From Neobacillus dielmonensis (GTDB taxonomy: Bacteria > Bacillota > Bacilli > Bacillales > Cytobacillaceae): a stretch of DNA of 64,000 nt. The position numbers and the translations under genes were made by a program. Shown here in pieces: positions 56,601 to 64,000 of this stretch (positions are counted from its first letter, which is position 1; every line of letters starts with the position of its first letter). The stretch spans positions 1 through 64,000 of the forward strand of contig NZ_HG942078.1 of NCBI RefSeq assembly GCF_000612665.1, in the 5' to 3' direction. The notes beneath the pieces are model-generated. The model worked only from the letters and a program-made list of their open reading frames with translations. It had not been told where the DNA came from and ran no database searches.

Positions 56601-57046
56601 TTGAACAATTTATTGCTGCTCAAAATGAAAAAGAAGTTTCAATCAACAAATTTATTCAAGCGGTCTATACCAAAACGATCCGCAAACGTGGTGCATTATA
56701 CGTTTACGATAAGGAGATTGAAGAAGACGCATGGGAGCCGCTAGTTAATTTAATGAAGACTTCCAAATTTGTTGACTTTGAACTTTATCAAGCGTTTAAA
56801 GCATTACCGACAAGGAAAATGGACCAGTTGGAAAAGAAATCAGACCAACGAAGCAATGAAATGATTGCCCAAGAGAACGCAACTGAGCTTGTCGCTGCAT
56901 TAGAAGAAATGGCTGCCACTTATGCAAAGGAAAAAGAATCCCTTGATTACGACTGGCAGGACTTGGTAAATGGCGAAGAGCTTTACAGCTTCTATAAAGA
57001 AATCATGATGAAAGTAAATGACATGCTCCGTCAACTAAGGTCTTAG
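53663..57046 (+). CDS. Large tubulin-like GTPase-fold protein
   Basis: An 1127-residue protein. The N-terminal part has the FtsZ/tubulin-type elements: VIGLGGTGIDALLR (about 36-49), GASGIRQAGR (141-150) and the nucleotide loop GLSGGTGSGCFLDIA (186-200), which matches the GGGTGS/TG loop of the superfamily. This is the domain known as the 'tubulin-like' (Tubulin_2) family. The rest is helical with coiled coils (about 520-620), then an alpha/beta region, and a Glu/Lys-rich end. No membrane segment. ATG 53663 is nine bases from AAGGAGG; an overlapping out-of-frame ATGGCATGA was rejected. It probably binds GTP and may polymerise or form a switch with the VWA and GTPase proteins. Confidence 0.85.
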   Translation: MRASVKEHIQQLDVSMGGGIISEKIRVDTIDNPMLVIGLGGTGIDALLRLKYQVNRRFKLPEDPISKKKKEKPNNIEFLAFETNEQDKNKKYKGIGLDPIKEYVELSNPEIGSVLSNRSTMEPYIKDWLSPELSITDGISGASGIRQAGRLLMFTKINEVVQKIDTKINAVLEGTGKRLYVFILTGLSGGTGSGCFLDIAYIVRGIMTKKYGSAGSDRLNILGYLFTPDVNLSKKGISYHTAEYIEKNGYAALKELDYWMNTEERNERWIQKYGNMLTVNSQLPPFNLCHLISGTNLGGKWLENAYDYCMNVTAENITNFMASEDKFSDEFAIHDYISNIHANIAGMHKPYAANYLYNVIGAATAEIPIEEMTTYVGYKLFEKMNSMFESNPDQTDVDQFAKKLRIDPDSLHQRFNERVPEALSGYENSERFSYNNVIKTSVTNLDEELSREYLLKAKEQYRKCKRQLPGEIMEEFRRQVERMFLNPKKGPIYASRLIYSKDSFCLLTTIQVYIDGLRDRLERLPKTIQSEQEYAFNKLEDAKSAFISKDKKKNAYIEAKLNEYYARAEKERIEEMIEFYEDLSQQINSQNNKIYEVYKEILDALKNIFQKNANILINGEEVRQDNNATYYWQVVSVPDVAREIQNMFNSKDGELLIQHWSEMLLEKSAFWVNETDIDIIGTVSDFLGDQFGELITKSMEDFLRIKYGDDQPIDRIIEERIAARLDKDALPVFHLRDSHGSLHFPEWGFVSLPVKAPNIYAGIKNYQKSSFSNFTVKQSELKNRIFWLNTKNGIPLYSYSPLQKYEETYEKTILEKEGIGRHLVQTEKDNWAYLPSPIPERSWGDTYRNERLQAYNASVRSLFDQAIGFKVITEKTSEQNTSARFQCHFTKEISISDLYAQHEIDPKQLNKASLGSLKQVHRKLKELFNGGMDPDGASDIFGSTNVDMAKENFIRSPKLIEQVKQEVTKYSLIQEKMTEIEQFIAAQNEKEVSINKFIQAVYTKTIRKRGALYVYDKEIEEDAWEPLVNLMKTSKFVDFELYQAFKALPTRKMDQLEKKSDQRSNEMIAQENATELVAALEEMAATYAKEKESLDYDWQDLVNGEELYSFYKEIMMKVNDMLRQLRS

Positions 57047-57059
57047 TTTATCGGTTTTT

Positions 57060-57089
57060 TAGGCCACAAGCGTTATTGCCTGTGGCCTA
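57060..57089 (+). other. Intercistronic hairpin
   Basis: TAGGCCACA pairs perfectly with TGTGGCCTA around a 12-base loop, 14 bases after the tubulin-like gene. T residues follow after a gap, so partial termination is possible. Confidence 0.6.
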
Positions 57090-57139
57090 TCATACCTATT
57101 TTTTATCGGGAATTGTTTCTCTATGGGGGGAAAACAACA

Positions 57140-59491
57140 TTGAGAGAACTTTTGCAAAAATATGCCATTAACTTTTCTAATCAGCTGGAAAAAATGACAG
57201 TTGAAGAAAATGAACAGCGAAGTGTCAACCACCCAATCGTCTTTTTGTTTTTGGGAGATAGCGTCAAAGATGCTATGAAATCAATTATGGAAATCAATGA
57301 AGAAAGATGGCAAAACAGCTCAGGTGTGCTCTATTTTCATGCATATCAAACAGAGACACTGCAGAACAGCCAGAACGTTGTTTCCTTCCAGCTTCCAGGC
57401 AAAGGACTTGACCGCAAGACGATCCGCCGGGGCTTATATGATGCCTTTAACCAGGACGACAACAAGCTTATTGAACTAAATAAGACCTTTCGAAAACTTT
57501 CCACAATGATTGCGGAATATGGAAAGGTTTATTCTTCTTTAATCAAACTAAACCTGTGTGTGGTAACTGCCATTGACGACCCGTCCAATATCCTGATTCA
57601 AGAATTGACCCTGCTGCTAAAAAGCATTCTTCAAGAATCGTTTAGAACAGTGGAAGTCGACCTATATGGTTTGATAACAGAAAAACAGGACAGCGGCAAC
57701 TTTGCCTACTCCACCTCACTCGGGATTAGCTTTCTTAAAGAGCTGGATCGTTATCAAAGTGATGAATATACTTTTAGCGGTGAGCTCCAACTAACAGAGG
57801 ACCACCTGCGGCTGACCATTACACACCCTTCTTCCCCACTGTTTGATATGGTGTATTTATTAAGCGACAAGAATGAAGCCGGATTAATTTCGAGTGATGC
57901 TGCCCAGCAAAACTATGAGATTATTAGCAATCTTAATCTATTAAAGAATCGCAAGATGATAACAGATTACCATGAAAAAATGGACAGCTATAACCACCAG
58001 GACTTTAAAAAGGGAATCCGAGGAAGCTTGAATGAACCTGTTTATGCTTCTGCTGGCTTTGCAAAAGTAAGCCGGCCCAATAAAGCCATTGCCCTAAATG
58101 CGGCTAGCCACTTTTTTGATGAATATTTGTCGTCTTTAAAACAAGCAGCGTCAGAAAGACGCGACACTGTCCTGAGCCTGTTGGGACTCACAGAGGCAAA
58201 CTTTCAAAACTACTATCAGAAGATCTTGCCGTCTAGTGACAAAATTAACGATATGAATAGTTTAATGGGTGTGACCAATTCCTATCAGGCTATCAAAAAA
58301 ATGTCCGTTCGGGAGGCGGAAGAATACTTATTTGAAGGCGGTACAGAACGTTTTTTCGCTGTTAATTTTGAAGAACCAGTCCGTGAACAGCTGCAAACGT
58401 TAAATTTGAAATCCGTGATAGAGCGCTCCCTAGAAGAAAACGTCATTAACAATGAAAAATACGGCCTGTACTGTGCCTTTTTTTGGACCGCCCATTCCCA
58501 AGAGGCCAATGTAAGCCTAGTGGATGAAATTCAAAAATGGCTGCGGGACGTAAAAAATGAAAAATTAGAAGCCGAAGCACAAGCAGAACAGCAATACCAG
58601 CGAATGGTCGACCACTGTGATTTCAAAAAAAGCTATCTACCTTTTTCAGATAAAAAAAATTTCAGCAGCTTCTCACAGTTTTTCTTCGTAGAAGTGTATG
58701 GCATGAAATATGAATTGCTGCGACTTGAGGTAAAGGAGGCCATTTTAAAACAATACCTTATAGTCCTAGAAGAAATACATCCTTACCTTAGGGCAAAGAT
58801 TGACCTGATCGACCAGGCAGAATCACAGCTCAAACAAGCAGCTATTGAGAGTTTGGGGGATTCCAATGATTATCTGGACAAAAATATCCACGAATATTAT
58901 GGCGGAATCATTAAGAGCATAACTACCAAGCTTAAAGAAAAACGAGGTCCGCACTTTTTTTCAGAAGAGCGTTTTTTTGGTAATCTGCTGTCGATACTTG
59001 ATAAAGGGGCGAAGGCACTCCTAGAACAACTGCTTGACGTTTGTAATCGAGAAGTCCTTACCCAGGAAGAGTTTCATCGCAGCTTTGAAGATGAACTTTT
59101 AGAAAGAACCAATATCATGACGCATTATGATGACACAAAGGTATTAACTAAAGAGGACCTGTTCAAGCAGCTTTATAGGCGCTTGCATGAAAACTCAGCC
59201 ATTCAAATTGAGGTTTTTAACTATTCACAGGAATACCGTTATGAAGAAAGATACTTTTTTGGCGATTTTTATAGCAAATTCATGAGATATGCTCTCGAAA
59301 AAGAACAAGAAGCACGCCAATTTAAAGTGGGCTGTGCTCATGAAAAAACGGCGAGCGGGATCGAAAAGCTTACTCTTATGGGTGGGTTTCAATTGAAGGA
59401 CTTGATGTATTACCAAAAAGGCCAAAAATATTACCAAACCTATACTGACAATGGATATGAGTTCCATTCTATAACGGAATCATACGCTTAA
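57140..59491 (+). CDS. Large protein of unknown fold, partner of the tubulin-like protein
   Basis: A 783-residue soluble protein I do not recognise. Residues about 1-280 look alpha/beta with hydrophobic strands (HPIVFLFLGDS, LIKLNLCVVTAIDD, VDLYGLITEKQ) and a segment PLFDMVYLLSDKNEAGLI that resembles, in place and pattern, the FNLCHLISGTNLGGK segment of the neighbouring tubulin-like protein. The nucleotide loop GGTGSG is absent. The middle and C-terminus are helical, with coiled coils. It could be a nucleotide-free tubulin-like partner; this is a weak inference. TTG 57140 is nine bases from GGGGGG and is preferred to the frame's first codon. Confidence 0.75.
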   Translation: MRELLQKYAINFSNQLEKMTVEENEQRSVNHPIVFLFLGDSVKDAMKSIMEINEERWQNSSGVLYFHAYQTETLQNSQNVVSFQLPGKGLDRKTIRRGLYDAFNQDDNKLIELNKTFRKLSTMIAEYGKVYSSLIKLNLCVVTAIDDPSNILIQELTLLLKSILQESFRTVEVDLYGLITEKQDSGNFAYSTSLGISFLKELDRYQSDEYTFSGELQLTEDHLRLTITHPSSPLFDMVYLLSDKNEAGLISSDAAQQNYEIISNLNLLKNRKMITDYHEKMDSYNHQDFKKGIRGSLNEPVYASAGFAKVSRPNKAIALNAASHFFDEYLSSLKQAASERRDTVLSLLGLTEANFQNYYQKILPSSDKINDMNSLMGVTNSYQAIKKMSVREAEEYLFEGGTERFFAVNFEEPVREQLQTLNLKSVIERSLEENVINNEKYGLYCAFFWTAHSQEANVSLVDEIQKWLRDVKNEKLEAEAQAEQQYQRMVDHCDFKKSYLPFSDKKNFSSFSQFFFVEVYGMKYELLRLEVKEAILKQYLIVLEEIHPYLRAKIDLIDQAESQLKQAAIESLGDSNDYLDKNIHEYYGGIIKSITTKLKEKRGPHFFSEERFFGNLLSILDKGAKALLEQLLDVCNREVLTQEEFHRSFEDELLERTNIMTHYDDTKVLTKEDLFKQLYRRLHENSAIQIEVFNYSQEYRYEERYFFGDFYSKFMRYALEKEQEARQFKVGCAHEKTASGIEKLTLMGGFQLKDLMYYQKGQKYYQTYTDNGYEFHSITESYA

Positions 59492-59594
59492 TGCAGTTAA
59501 AACATTTAAGGGGCTTGCTGCTGCATACCTTGCGAACCAGGCCGTAAGATAGTTGCTCTGACTTATTAACTCTATATTGTAAGGAGCTTTGAAC

Positions 59595-60881
59595 ATGCCT
59601 GTCAGAAAATTTAGCTTCCTATTGTTTATTTTTAGCCTAGTTGCCGGTATCATCGGGGCAATCATCGGCGAAGCGATACTGGCAAACTTTTATGGAGTTT
59701 GGCCCAATATCCTGCTTATGGGCGTTTATTTTGGCCAACTTGCCCTGATGGCTGGACTCTTTTGTTTATTGGCAGAAATCATCTCACCAGTGATAAATGG
59801 ACGAAATTGGCGCGTCGAATATTCAGGGCTTTCGTGGAAAGTTTTGGTCCCCTCAACACTAGTGATGTTATTTGCTGGAGGAGTCATTTTTCAATTCTTA
59901 TATTCTCTTAATTTCACAAATGTTAAACCACCAGATGATATTGTGTTGGTGATGGATATTTCGGACAGCATGAATAAGACAGACCCAGACCATGAGAGCC
60001 TGAAGGCTGCGGGCGAGCTTATTTCCAATATGAAATCCAGCCACCGTGCGTCGATCATTTCTTTTAACGAAAACGCCTTTGTCACAAAAGCGATGTTTAA
60101 AATAAGTAACAAGGACGACCGCGCGGATGCTATTGACCAGATTAACGCATTAGCAGCAAGCGGGAGCACAGATATTGGAAATGCTTTAGATACAGCGATG
60201 AAAGAGATAAACAGCCATGAAAAAGCCGGACGAAAACCGATGGTCATCCTGTTCTCCGATGGGTATAGTGAACTCGACCTCGACTCAGTCGTCGAACCTT
60301 ACCAAAACCAAGACATTGTCATCAATACCGTGGGCATGAGCAAGATTGACAAAGGCGGTGCCCAGCTGCTCAAATCCATTGCCTCCAGTACAGGCGGCTC
60401 GTTCCATGATGTCAAAAATGCAGATGACTTAAAAAAAGTGTTTGAAAAAATCTATCTAGAAAACCAAGACCGCCTGCTTGTGACTGAAAGATATGGAATC
60501 TTTAAAGACAGCACCTACCTTGCAGTCCTGCATGTTTTATTCATTACACTAATCGGCGGATTGTTTGGCTTGGCGCTAGGAATCCTATTTGACAATCGTT
60601 ATTTAGCAAAAAGTTACTCGATAACGGGTCTGGTTTCCGGTTTATTGGCCGGTCTCGTTCTTGAAATCGGTTTGCAGGACTCCTCTTTTCTCTCGGGATT
60701 TCCCTACCGGCTTGTGGCTGATATCCTGCTTACAGCAGCGACAGCTTTAGGTACGATGATCATTCCAATACGTGAAAAGTTTTCTGGCGGAAGGTCACAT
60801 CAATATAATGGTACGGATTCAGCTATACGAACTGAACCGCAGAGAAGAGATTCAAACAAACGAAACTTCGGCATGAAATAA
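59595..60881 (+). CDS. Multi-pass membrane protein with VWA domain
   Basis: A 428-residue protein: three N-terminal membrane segments (about 6-25, 38-63, 83-104), a VWA domain (about 113-300) with complete MIDAS (VLVMDISDSMNKTD, Asp121-Ser123-Ser125; SGSTDIGNAL; FSDGYSELDLD), then three further membrane segments (about 317-395) and a basic cytoplasmic tail. The VWA domain seems to lie between membrane blocks, on the outside if the N-terminus is inside. ATG 59595 is eight bases from AAGGAG. It is the second VWA protein of the operon. Confidence 0.85.
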   Translation: MPVRKFSFLLFIFSLVAGIIGAIIGEAILANFYGVWPNILLMGVYFGQLALMAGLFCLLAEIISPVINGRNWRVEYSGLSWKVLVPSTLVMLFAGGVIFQFLYSLNFTNVKPPDDIVLVMDISDSMNKTDPDHESLKAAGELISNMKSSHRASIISFNENAFVTKAMFKISNKDDRADAIDQINALAASGSTDIGNALDTAMKEINSHEKAGRKPMVILFSDGYSELDLDSVVEPYQNQDIVINTVGMSKIDKGGAQLLKSIASSTGGSFHDVKNADDLKKVFEKIYLENQDRLLVTERYGIFKDSTYLAVLHVLFITLIGGLFGLALGILFDNRYLAKSYSITGLVSGLLAGLVLEIGLQDSSFLSGFPYRLVADILLTAATALGTMIIPIREKFSGGRSHQYNGTDSAIRTEPQRRDSNKRNFGMK

Positions 60882-60913
60882 CAACACGAAATTAAGATTG
60901 TGGGTGATAACTG

Positions 60914-61552
60914 GTGAATTGGGAACCAATAACTTCCCCTGATCATGAAGTAAAGGATTTGCGAAAAACCGTAAGAGATTCGGAGATTCATTTAACCTGG
61001 TTTTGGTCAAAGGAAATTGATTTTGTCTATATTTATAAAGCCCCTGCGGATGCGATCCAGCCATTTGAAAGACTTAGCGAACAGGATATAAGGCTATATA
61101 CCCGTGAGGAATATAAAGCGAACCAAGGTTATTTGGGAAGGCTCGACGCTTTCGGCCGATACGCTTATCGCATTTTCCCCTGCCAGAAACGAGACGGAAA
61201 ACTAATTGTCTATGCTCAGGAAAATGAAAACAATCTCATTTTTATTACGGGTGCCAAAGCAAAGATAAAGTTTTCCATTTTAATGAAAAAGGCTTTTTTG
61301 CGTCCAAAAAAGCGGGTTCTCATCTCTATTGATACGGAATATCCGCTTGATAAGGACCTGTTAGTTTATGTAAAAAAAACCGGTTCGCCCCCTATTTCAG
61401 TTGAAGATGGAACCATCATTCCCTTTGTCCGCGACTTTCCGGCGGGTAAAACGGAATTTCCTGAATTTGAAATTAATAAGGACGAATATATACGAATCTT
61501 TTTCAGCAATGGTAAACAATCAGCAGAAGTTTATGAGCTGATTCCAGAATAA
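60914..61552 (+). CDS. Beta-rich protein of unknown function in the GTPase operon
   Basis: A 212-residue soluble protein that looks all-beta, with two sheets (about 20-95 with IHLTWFWSKEIDFVYIY, and 125-212). The pattern recalls fibronectin-type or similar sandwich domains but no clear family is recognised. The start is GTG 60914 with a GGTGATAA site. It lies 32 bp after the VWA gene and 13 bp before the GTPase gene, so it is most likely an operon component that bridges them. Confidence 0.72.
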   Translation: MNWEPITSPDHEVKDLRKTVRDSEIHLTWFWSKEIDFVYIYKAPADAIQPFERLSEQDIRLYTREEYKANQGYLGRLDAFGRYAYRIFPCQKRDGKLIVYAQENENNLIFITGAKAKIKFSILMKKAFLRPKKRVLISIDTEYPLDKDLLVYVKKTGSPPISVEDGTIIPFVRDFPAGKTEFPEFEINKDEYIRIFFSNGKQSAEVYELIPE

Positions 61553-61565
61553 GGAGAGACCCAAC

Positions 61566-62834
61566 ATGTTCGGTATACTGAAAAGAATGTTTGAAAAAAA
61601 GCCTCCAGAAAATACAAGATTGCCATACTATGATATCGTCTGCCCTTACTGCTTTTCCAAGTTTCATCATGAGGAAGTTGTTTTCCGTGCAGCACACCAT
61701 CGTGATGATGATGAAACGCTGGCCCTTCAGGAAGATGAAAAGCTAAACAATTACAGAGCAAAGTTTGGTCTGGCACCAATCGATGAGCTTGAGGCGATTA
61801 TTGATCCTTCAACCATAAATGAAGAAAATAAGATTTACTCTGACCACGTTTTGATGGGTGTATCCGATCGTTATGCCGTTGTCACGAAAAATCGTCTTTG
61901 CCCTAGCTGCCACAATGAGCTTCCTGTTACAGCGGGTAAATATCCCAGCAATATTGTTTCAGTTGTCGGAGCTACTTCTGTCGGAAAATCTGTTTATATT
62001 ACATCACTTATTCATACGCTGCAGCGTGTGACAGCAAACAATTTTAATGCGGCTTGTCTGCCGCTGAACAATTCGATTAGCAAAAAATTTCGGGACGAAT
62101 ATGAAATTCCGCTGTTTGAACAAGGCAATCTGCTAGAAGCAACGGCTGTGACCAAACGGCAGGAACCGTTTATCTTTCAATTTGTGTTTAAAGATGAGCA
62201 TAAGGCTCCGCTGACACTTGTATTTTTTGATGTCGCCGGTGAAGGTATGACCGAAAAAGAATATCTGCAGATACATGCTCCGCATATCAAAAATTCAGCT
62301 GGCATTTTATTCTTGGTCGATCCGATGCAGATTCGTGCCATTCGTGAAAAATTAATCCATCAGATGGGTGATAATCCAGGGAAAATTGTTGGCTTGGCAT
62401 CGGAGCCTCGCGATGTAGTCATCTCCTTATTTGAAGATTTCATCGCTCACCAAGAAAATAGTAAAACCGACATCCCGACAGCAGTTGTCTTAACCAAGAG
62501 TGATTTACTAAATGCGTTAAGCTCTGATGATGGTGAATATATCCGTTCCAATAGCAATGTGTTCCACAATGTCATTCATAAAGGCCATCTAAATCTTGAT
62601 GAATATGAAAATATCAATGGTGAAGTTAGAAGATTCCTAACAAAGGTAGATATTCCATTTGTGGATTCCATTGATGTCTACTTCAGAGATGCTTCTTACT
62701 TCGCAATTTCCGCTTTAGGAAGCAATCCAGTTGGCCAGCAGGTAAGCGGGATTATCAGTCCAATTCGGGTAGATGAACCGTTCATTTGGCTGCTATACAA
62801 GCTTGGATACATCGAAGGGAGACATGAGCAATGA
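61566..62834 (+). CDS. Zinc-ribbon TRAFAC-type GTPase (DO-GTPase2-like)
   Basis: A 422-residue soluble protein. A split zinc ribbon (Cys26/Cys29 in CPYC and Cys112/Cys115 in CPSC) comes before a GTPase domain: P-loop GATSVGKS (135-142), switch-2 FFDVAGEGMTEKEY (DxxG), ILFLVDP and the guanine motif VLTKSD (TKxD). The layout matches the family that Pfam lists as double-GTPase type 2 (DO-GTPase2). A AAGGAG site precedes the ATG. Its stop codon overlaps the start of the GAP1-like gene (ATGA), so the GTPase and its probable regulator are made together. Confidence 0.85.
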   Translation: MFGILKRMFEKKPPENTRLPYYDIVCPYCFSKFHHEEVVFRAAHHRDDDETLALQEDEKLNNYRAKFGLAPIDELEAIIDPSTINEENKIYSDHVLMGVSDRYAVVTKNRLCPSCHNELPVTAGKYPSNIVSVVGATSVGKSVYITSLIHTLQRVTANNFNAACLPLNNSISKKFRDEYEIPLFEQGNLLEATAVTKRQEPFIFQFVFKDEHKAPLTLVFFDVAGEGMTEKEYLQIHAPHIKNSAGILFLVDPMQIRAIREKLIHQMGDNPGKIVGLASEPRDVVISLFEDFIAHQENSKTDIPTAVVLTKSDLLNALSSDDGEYIRSNSNVFHNVIHKGHLNLDEYENINGEVRRFLTKVDIPFVDSIDVYFRDASYFAISALGSNPVGQQVSGIISPIRVDEPFIWLLYKLGYIEGRHEQ

Positions 62835-64000
62835 GCGGGAAAGTTCAACAACAGCTTTATACACGGGAGCGGGGCGGCATCTTTTCCACCACAGATGGAT
62901 ATGACACCATCGCGATTTCCGAGGGTCTCCAGCCTTCGTTTGTAAAAAAATACTTACATCCGTTTTGTATCTATCAAGCGCCAAGAGCGTTAACAACTCG
63001 CGGGGAAAAAGACGCTTCTGCCTATCCGGAGGCTGTCACCTTATTTCAACCGGAAACTGGTGACCTTGTTATTGGGCAAGCCGTTTTCGTACCGGCCGAT
63101 TTTACCGGCCAGCGCAGCACTTATTTTATGCACAACTATATCATTCCCGAGGTTCGGAAGGAAGAATGGATCAAACAGCCTGAAAAGCTGTTTCAACTAA
63201 ACGGCTATCAAACTTCCTTTAATATGGAACAGGGAAAAACGTTGCCTGAACTTAAGACGGTTAGTTATGGAACAGAGGATGTTCTCACTAAGAAAGAGGA
63301 GCTGCTGGCGGAATTAGGCATTAATGAAGACGACTTTAGGCAGCTGCTTTTCGCTGTGTTAACCTCCGTCTCTGGGAAAAAGAAAGTGTTTATCTCCTTG
63401 AATGTTCCATTGCTGGATTATTCGAAGGCTGCGCTAAAACTGTTGGAATTGCTCTACCTTTACTTGCCGTATGCCCACCGCCGAAAATTGGGGGCGATGA
63501 CGTTCACAAGCGATCCAGAGGGCAAAAACTATATCCACGTCATGTTTTATGAGCCAGGCACGTTAAACACAGCGGACCGTTCGATTGAAAAACAATTTAT
63601 TTTTGATTTTCCGAACAATCGGATTTCCGGTGTTGATATACTTGGTCAAAAGCATGAGTATCTGGATTTTGCGCTTGAGCGCTTTGCACAATCCAAGCGA
63701 ATGGACGACTTCTTTGAGTTTGCCGAGACCGCCTTGTCAGGTCTGCCTGAAGAACAAAGGCTTGATCTATCATGCTACTATCATTTGACTGACCTGTATT
63801 TAACCTTAAATGGCAGCGATGCCTCTATTTATGAAAAAAATAAGGTTGGTTTTTTAAATGGACTTGTTAAATTTTTGCAGGTGAACAGTGATGAGAAATT
63901 GCCTTTGGTGAAGCTGTTTGTCAAAATTCTGACTGAGGAAAAATATGTACGGGATTCGAGCATGGCGCTAGAGTATATCCGTTCTGTGGTGGCTATAAAT
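62831..64000 (+). CDS. GAP1-N2-like protein, partial (runs off the window)
   Basis: An open frame starting at ATG 62831 continues without stop to the last base of the window, giving at least 390 residues. The start reads QQLYTRERGGIFSTTDGYDT, then IAISEGLQPSF, ALTTRGEKDASAYPEAVTLF and LPYAHRRKLGAMTFTSDPEG, which match my knowledge of the GAP1-N2 family, predicted to act on the TRAFAC GTPases they are paired with. It overlaps the GTPase stop codon by four bases. Further genes of the operon are probably outside the window. Confidence 0.8.
   Translation, partial: MSGKVQQQLYTRERGGIFSTTDGYDTIAISEGLQPSFVKKYLHPFCIYQAPRALTTRGEKDASAYPEAVTLFQPETGDLVIGQAVFVPADFTGQRSTYFMHNYIIPEVRKEEWIKQPEKLFQLNGYQTSFNMEQGKTLPELKTVSYGTEDVLTKKEELLAELGINEDDFRQLLFAVLTSVSGKKKVFISLNVPLLDYSKAALKLLELLYLYLPYAHRRKLGAMTFTSDPEGKNYIHVMFYEPGTLNTADRSIEKQFIFDFPNNRISGVDILGQKHEYLDFALERFAQSKRMDDFFEFAETALSGLPEEQRLDLSCYYHLTDLYLTLNGSDASIYEKNKVGFLNGLVKFLQVNSDEKLPLVKLFVKILTEEKYVRDSSMALEYIRSVVAIN

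Noticed and set aside
1-64000. CRISPR array, tRNA or rRNA genes, prophage
   Set aside because: No regularly spaced direct repeats with unique spacers, no tRNA- or rRNA-like sequence, and no phage structural or integrase gene was seen.

Overview
The window reads as chromosome of a low-GC Gram-positive Bacillaceae member (Bacillus/Neobacillus type). The reasons are DegS/DegU and YvyE proteins that match the Bacillus subtilis families almost along their length, strong AGGAGG-type ribosome sites with frequent GTG/TTG starts, TagO-, LCP- and Lic-type wall-polymer genes, and GC-rich intergenic repeats of the kind common in Bacillaceae. No rRNA, tRNA, CRISPR array or phage block was seen.

Region 1 (1-3200): degU and degS on the minus strand and divergent yvyE. 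Region 2 (3200-21600): a cell-surface glycan locus. It holds a shortened acyltransferase, two tandem TagO-like lipid-carrier sugar-phosphate transferases, a Wzx-type flippase, a LicD-like transferase, the complete dTDP-rhamnose operon (rfbACBD), three GT2 glycosyltransferases, a Wzy-like polymerase, an LCP ligase, and a separate GT2/DUF2304/SMR-like/DUF2142 cassette that looks like a polyprenyl-phosphate-sugar glycosylation set. Two MITE-like elements with perfect or near-perfect ~8-bp target duplications lie in it. Region 3 (21.8-24.7 kb): a secreted glucosaminidase with six Ig-like repeats.

Region 4 (24.8-32.6 kb): a promoter/palindrome-headed operon for a Lic-like pathway. It encodes an HTH-nucleotidyltransferase fusion, two copies of a [nucleotidyltransferase-choline/ethanolamine kinase] + EutH-type permease pair, and a classical LicC. 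With the LicD-like protein of region 2 it would take up, phosphorylate, CDP-activate and attach ethanolamine (or choline) to the wall polymer. Region 5 (32.8-40.3 kb): an array of 5'-truncated RHS cassettes with different toxin tips (EndoU; an unassigned one) and immunity genes, each sitting behind an intrinsic terminator. Region 6 (40.3-48.7 kb): galU, a secreted C39-peptidase-like protein with the same repeats as region 3, a CPBP protease, a second acyltransferase, and small proteins including two short ORFs with good ribosome sites.

Region 7 (48.7-64 kb, running off the end) is the most interesting. It contains a secreted/membrane VWA protein, a large tubulin-like GTPase-fold protein, a partner of unknown fold, a second membrane VWA protein, a beta-rich protein, a zinc-ribbon TRAFAC-type GTPase and a GAP1-N2-like protein that is open to the window edge. 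A divergent set of membrane/zinc-ribbon genes lies on the other side of the promoter region. The composition matches predicted GTPase-centred conflict or stress systems (DO-GTPase/GAP1 families), for which I know of no established mechanism.
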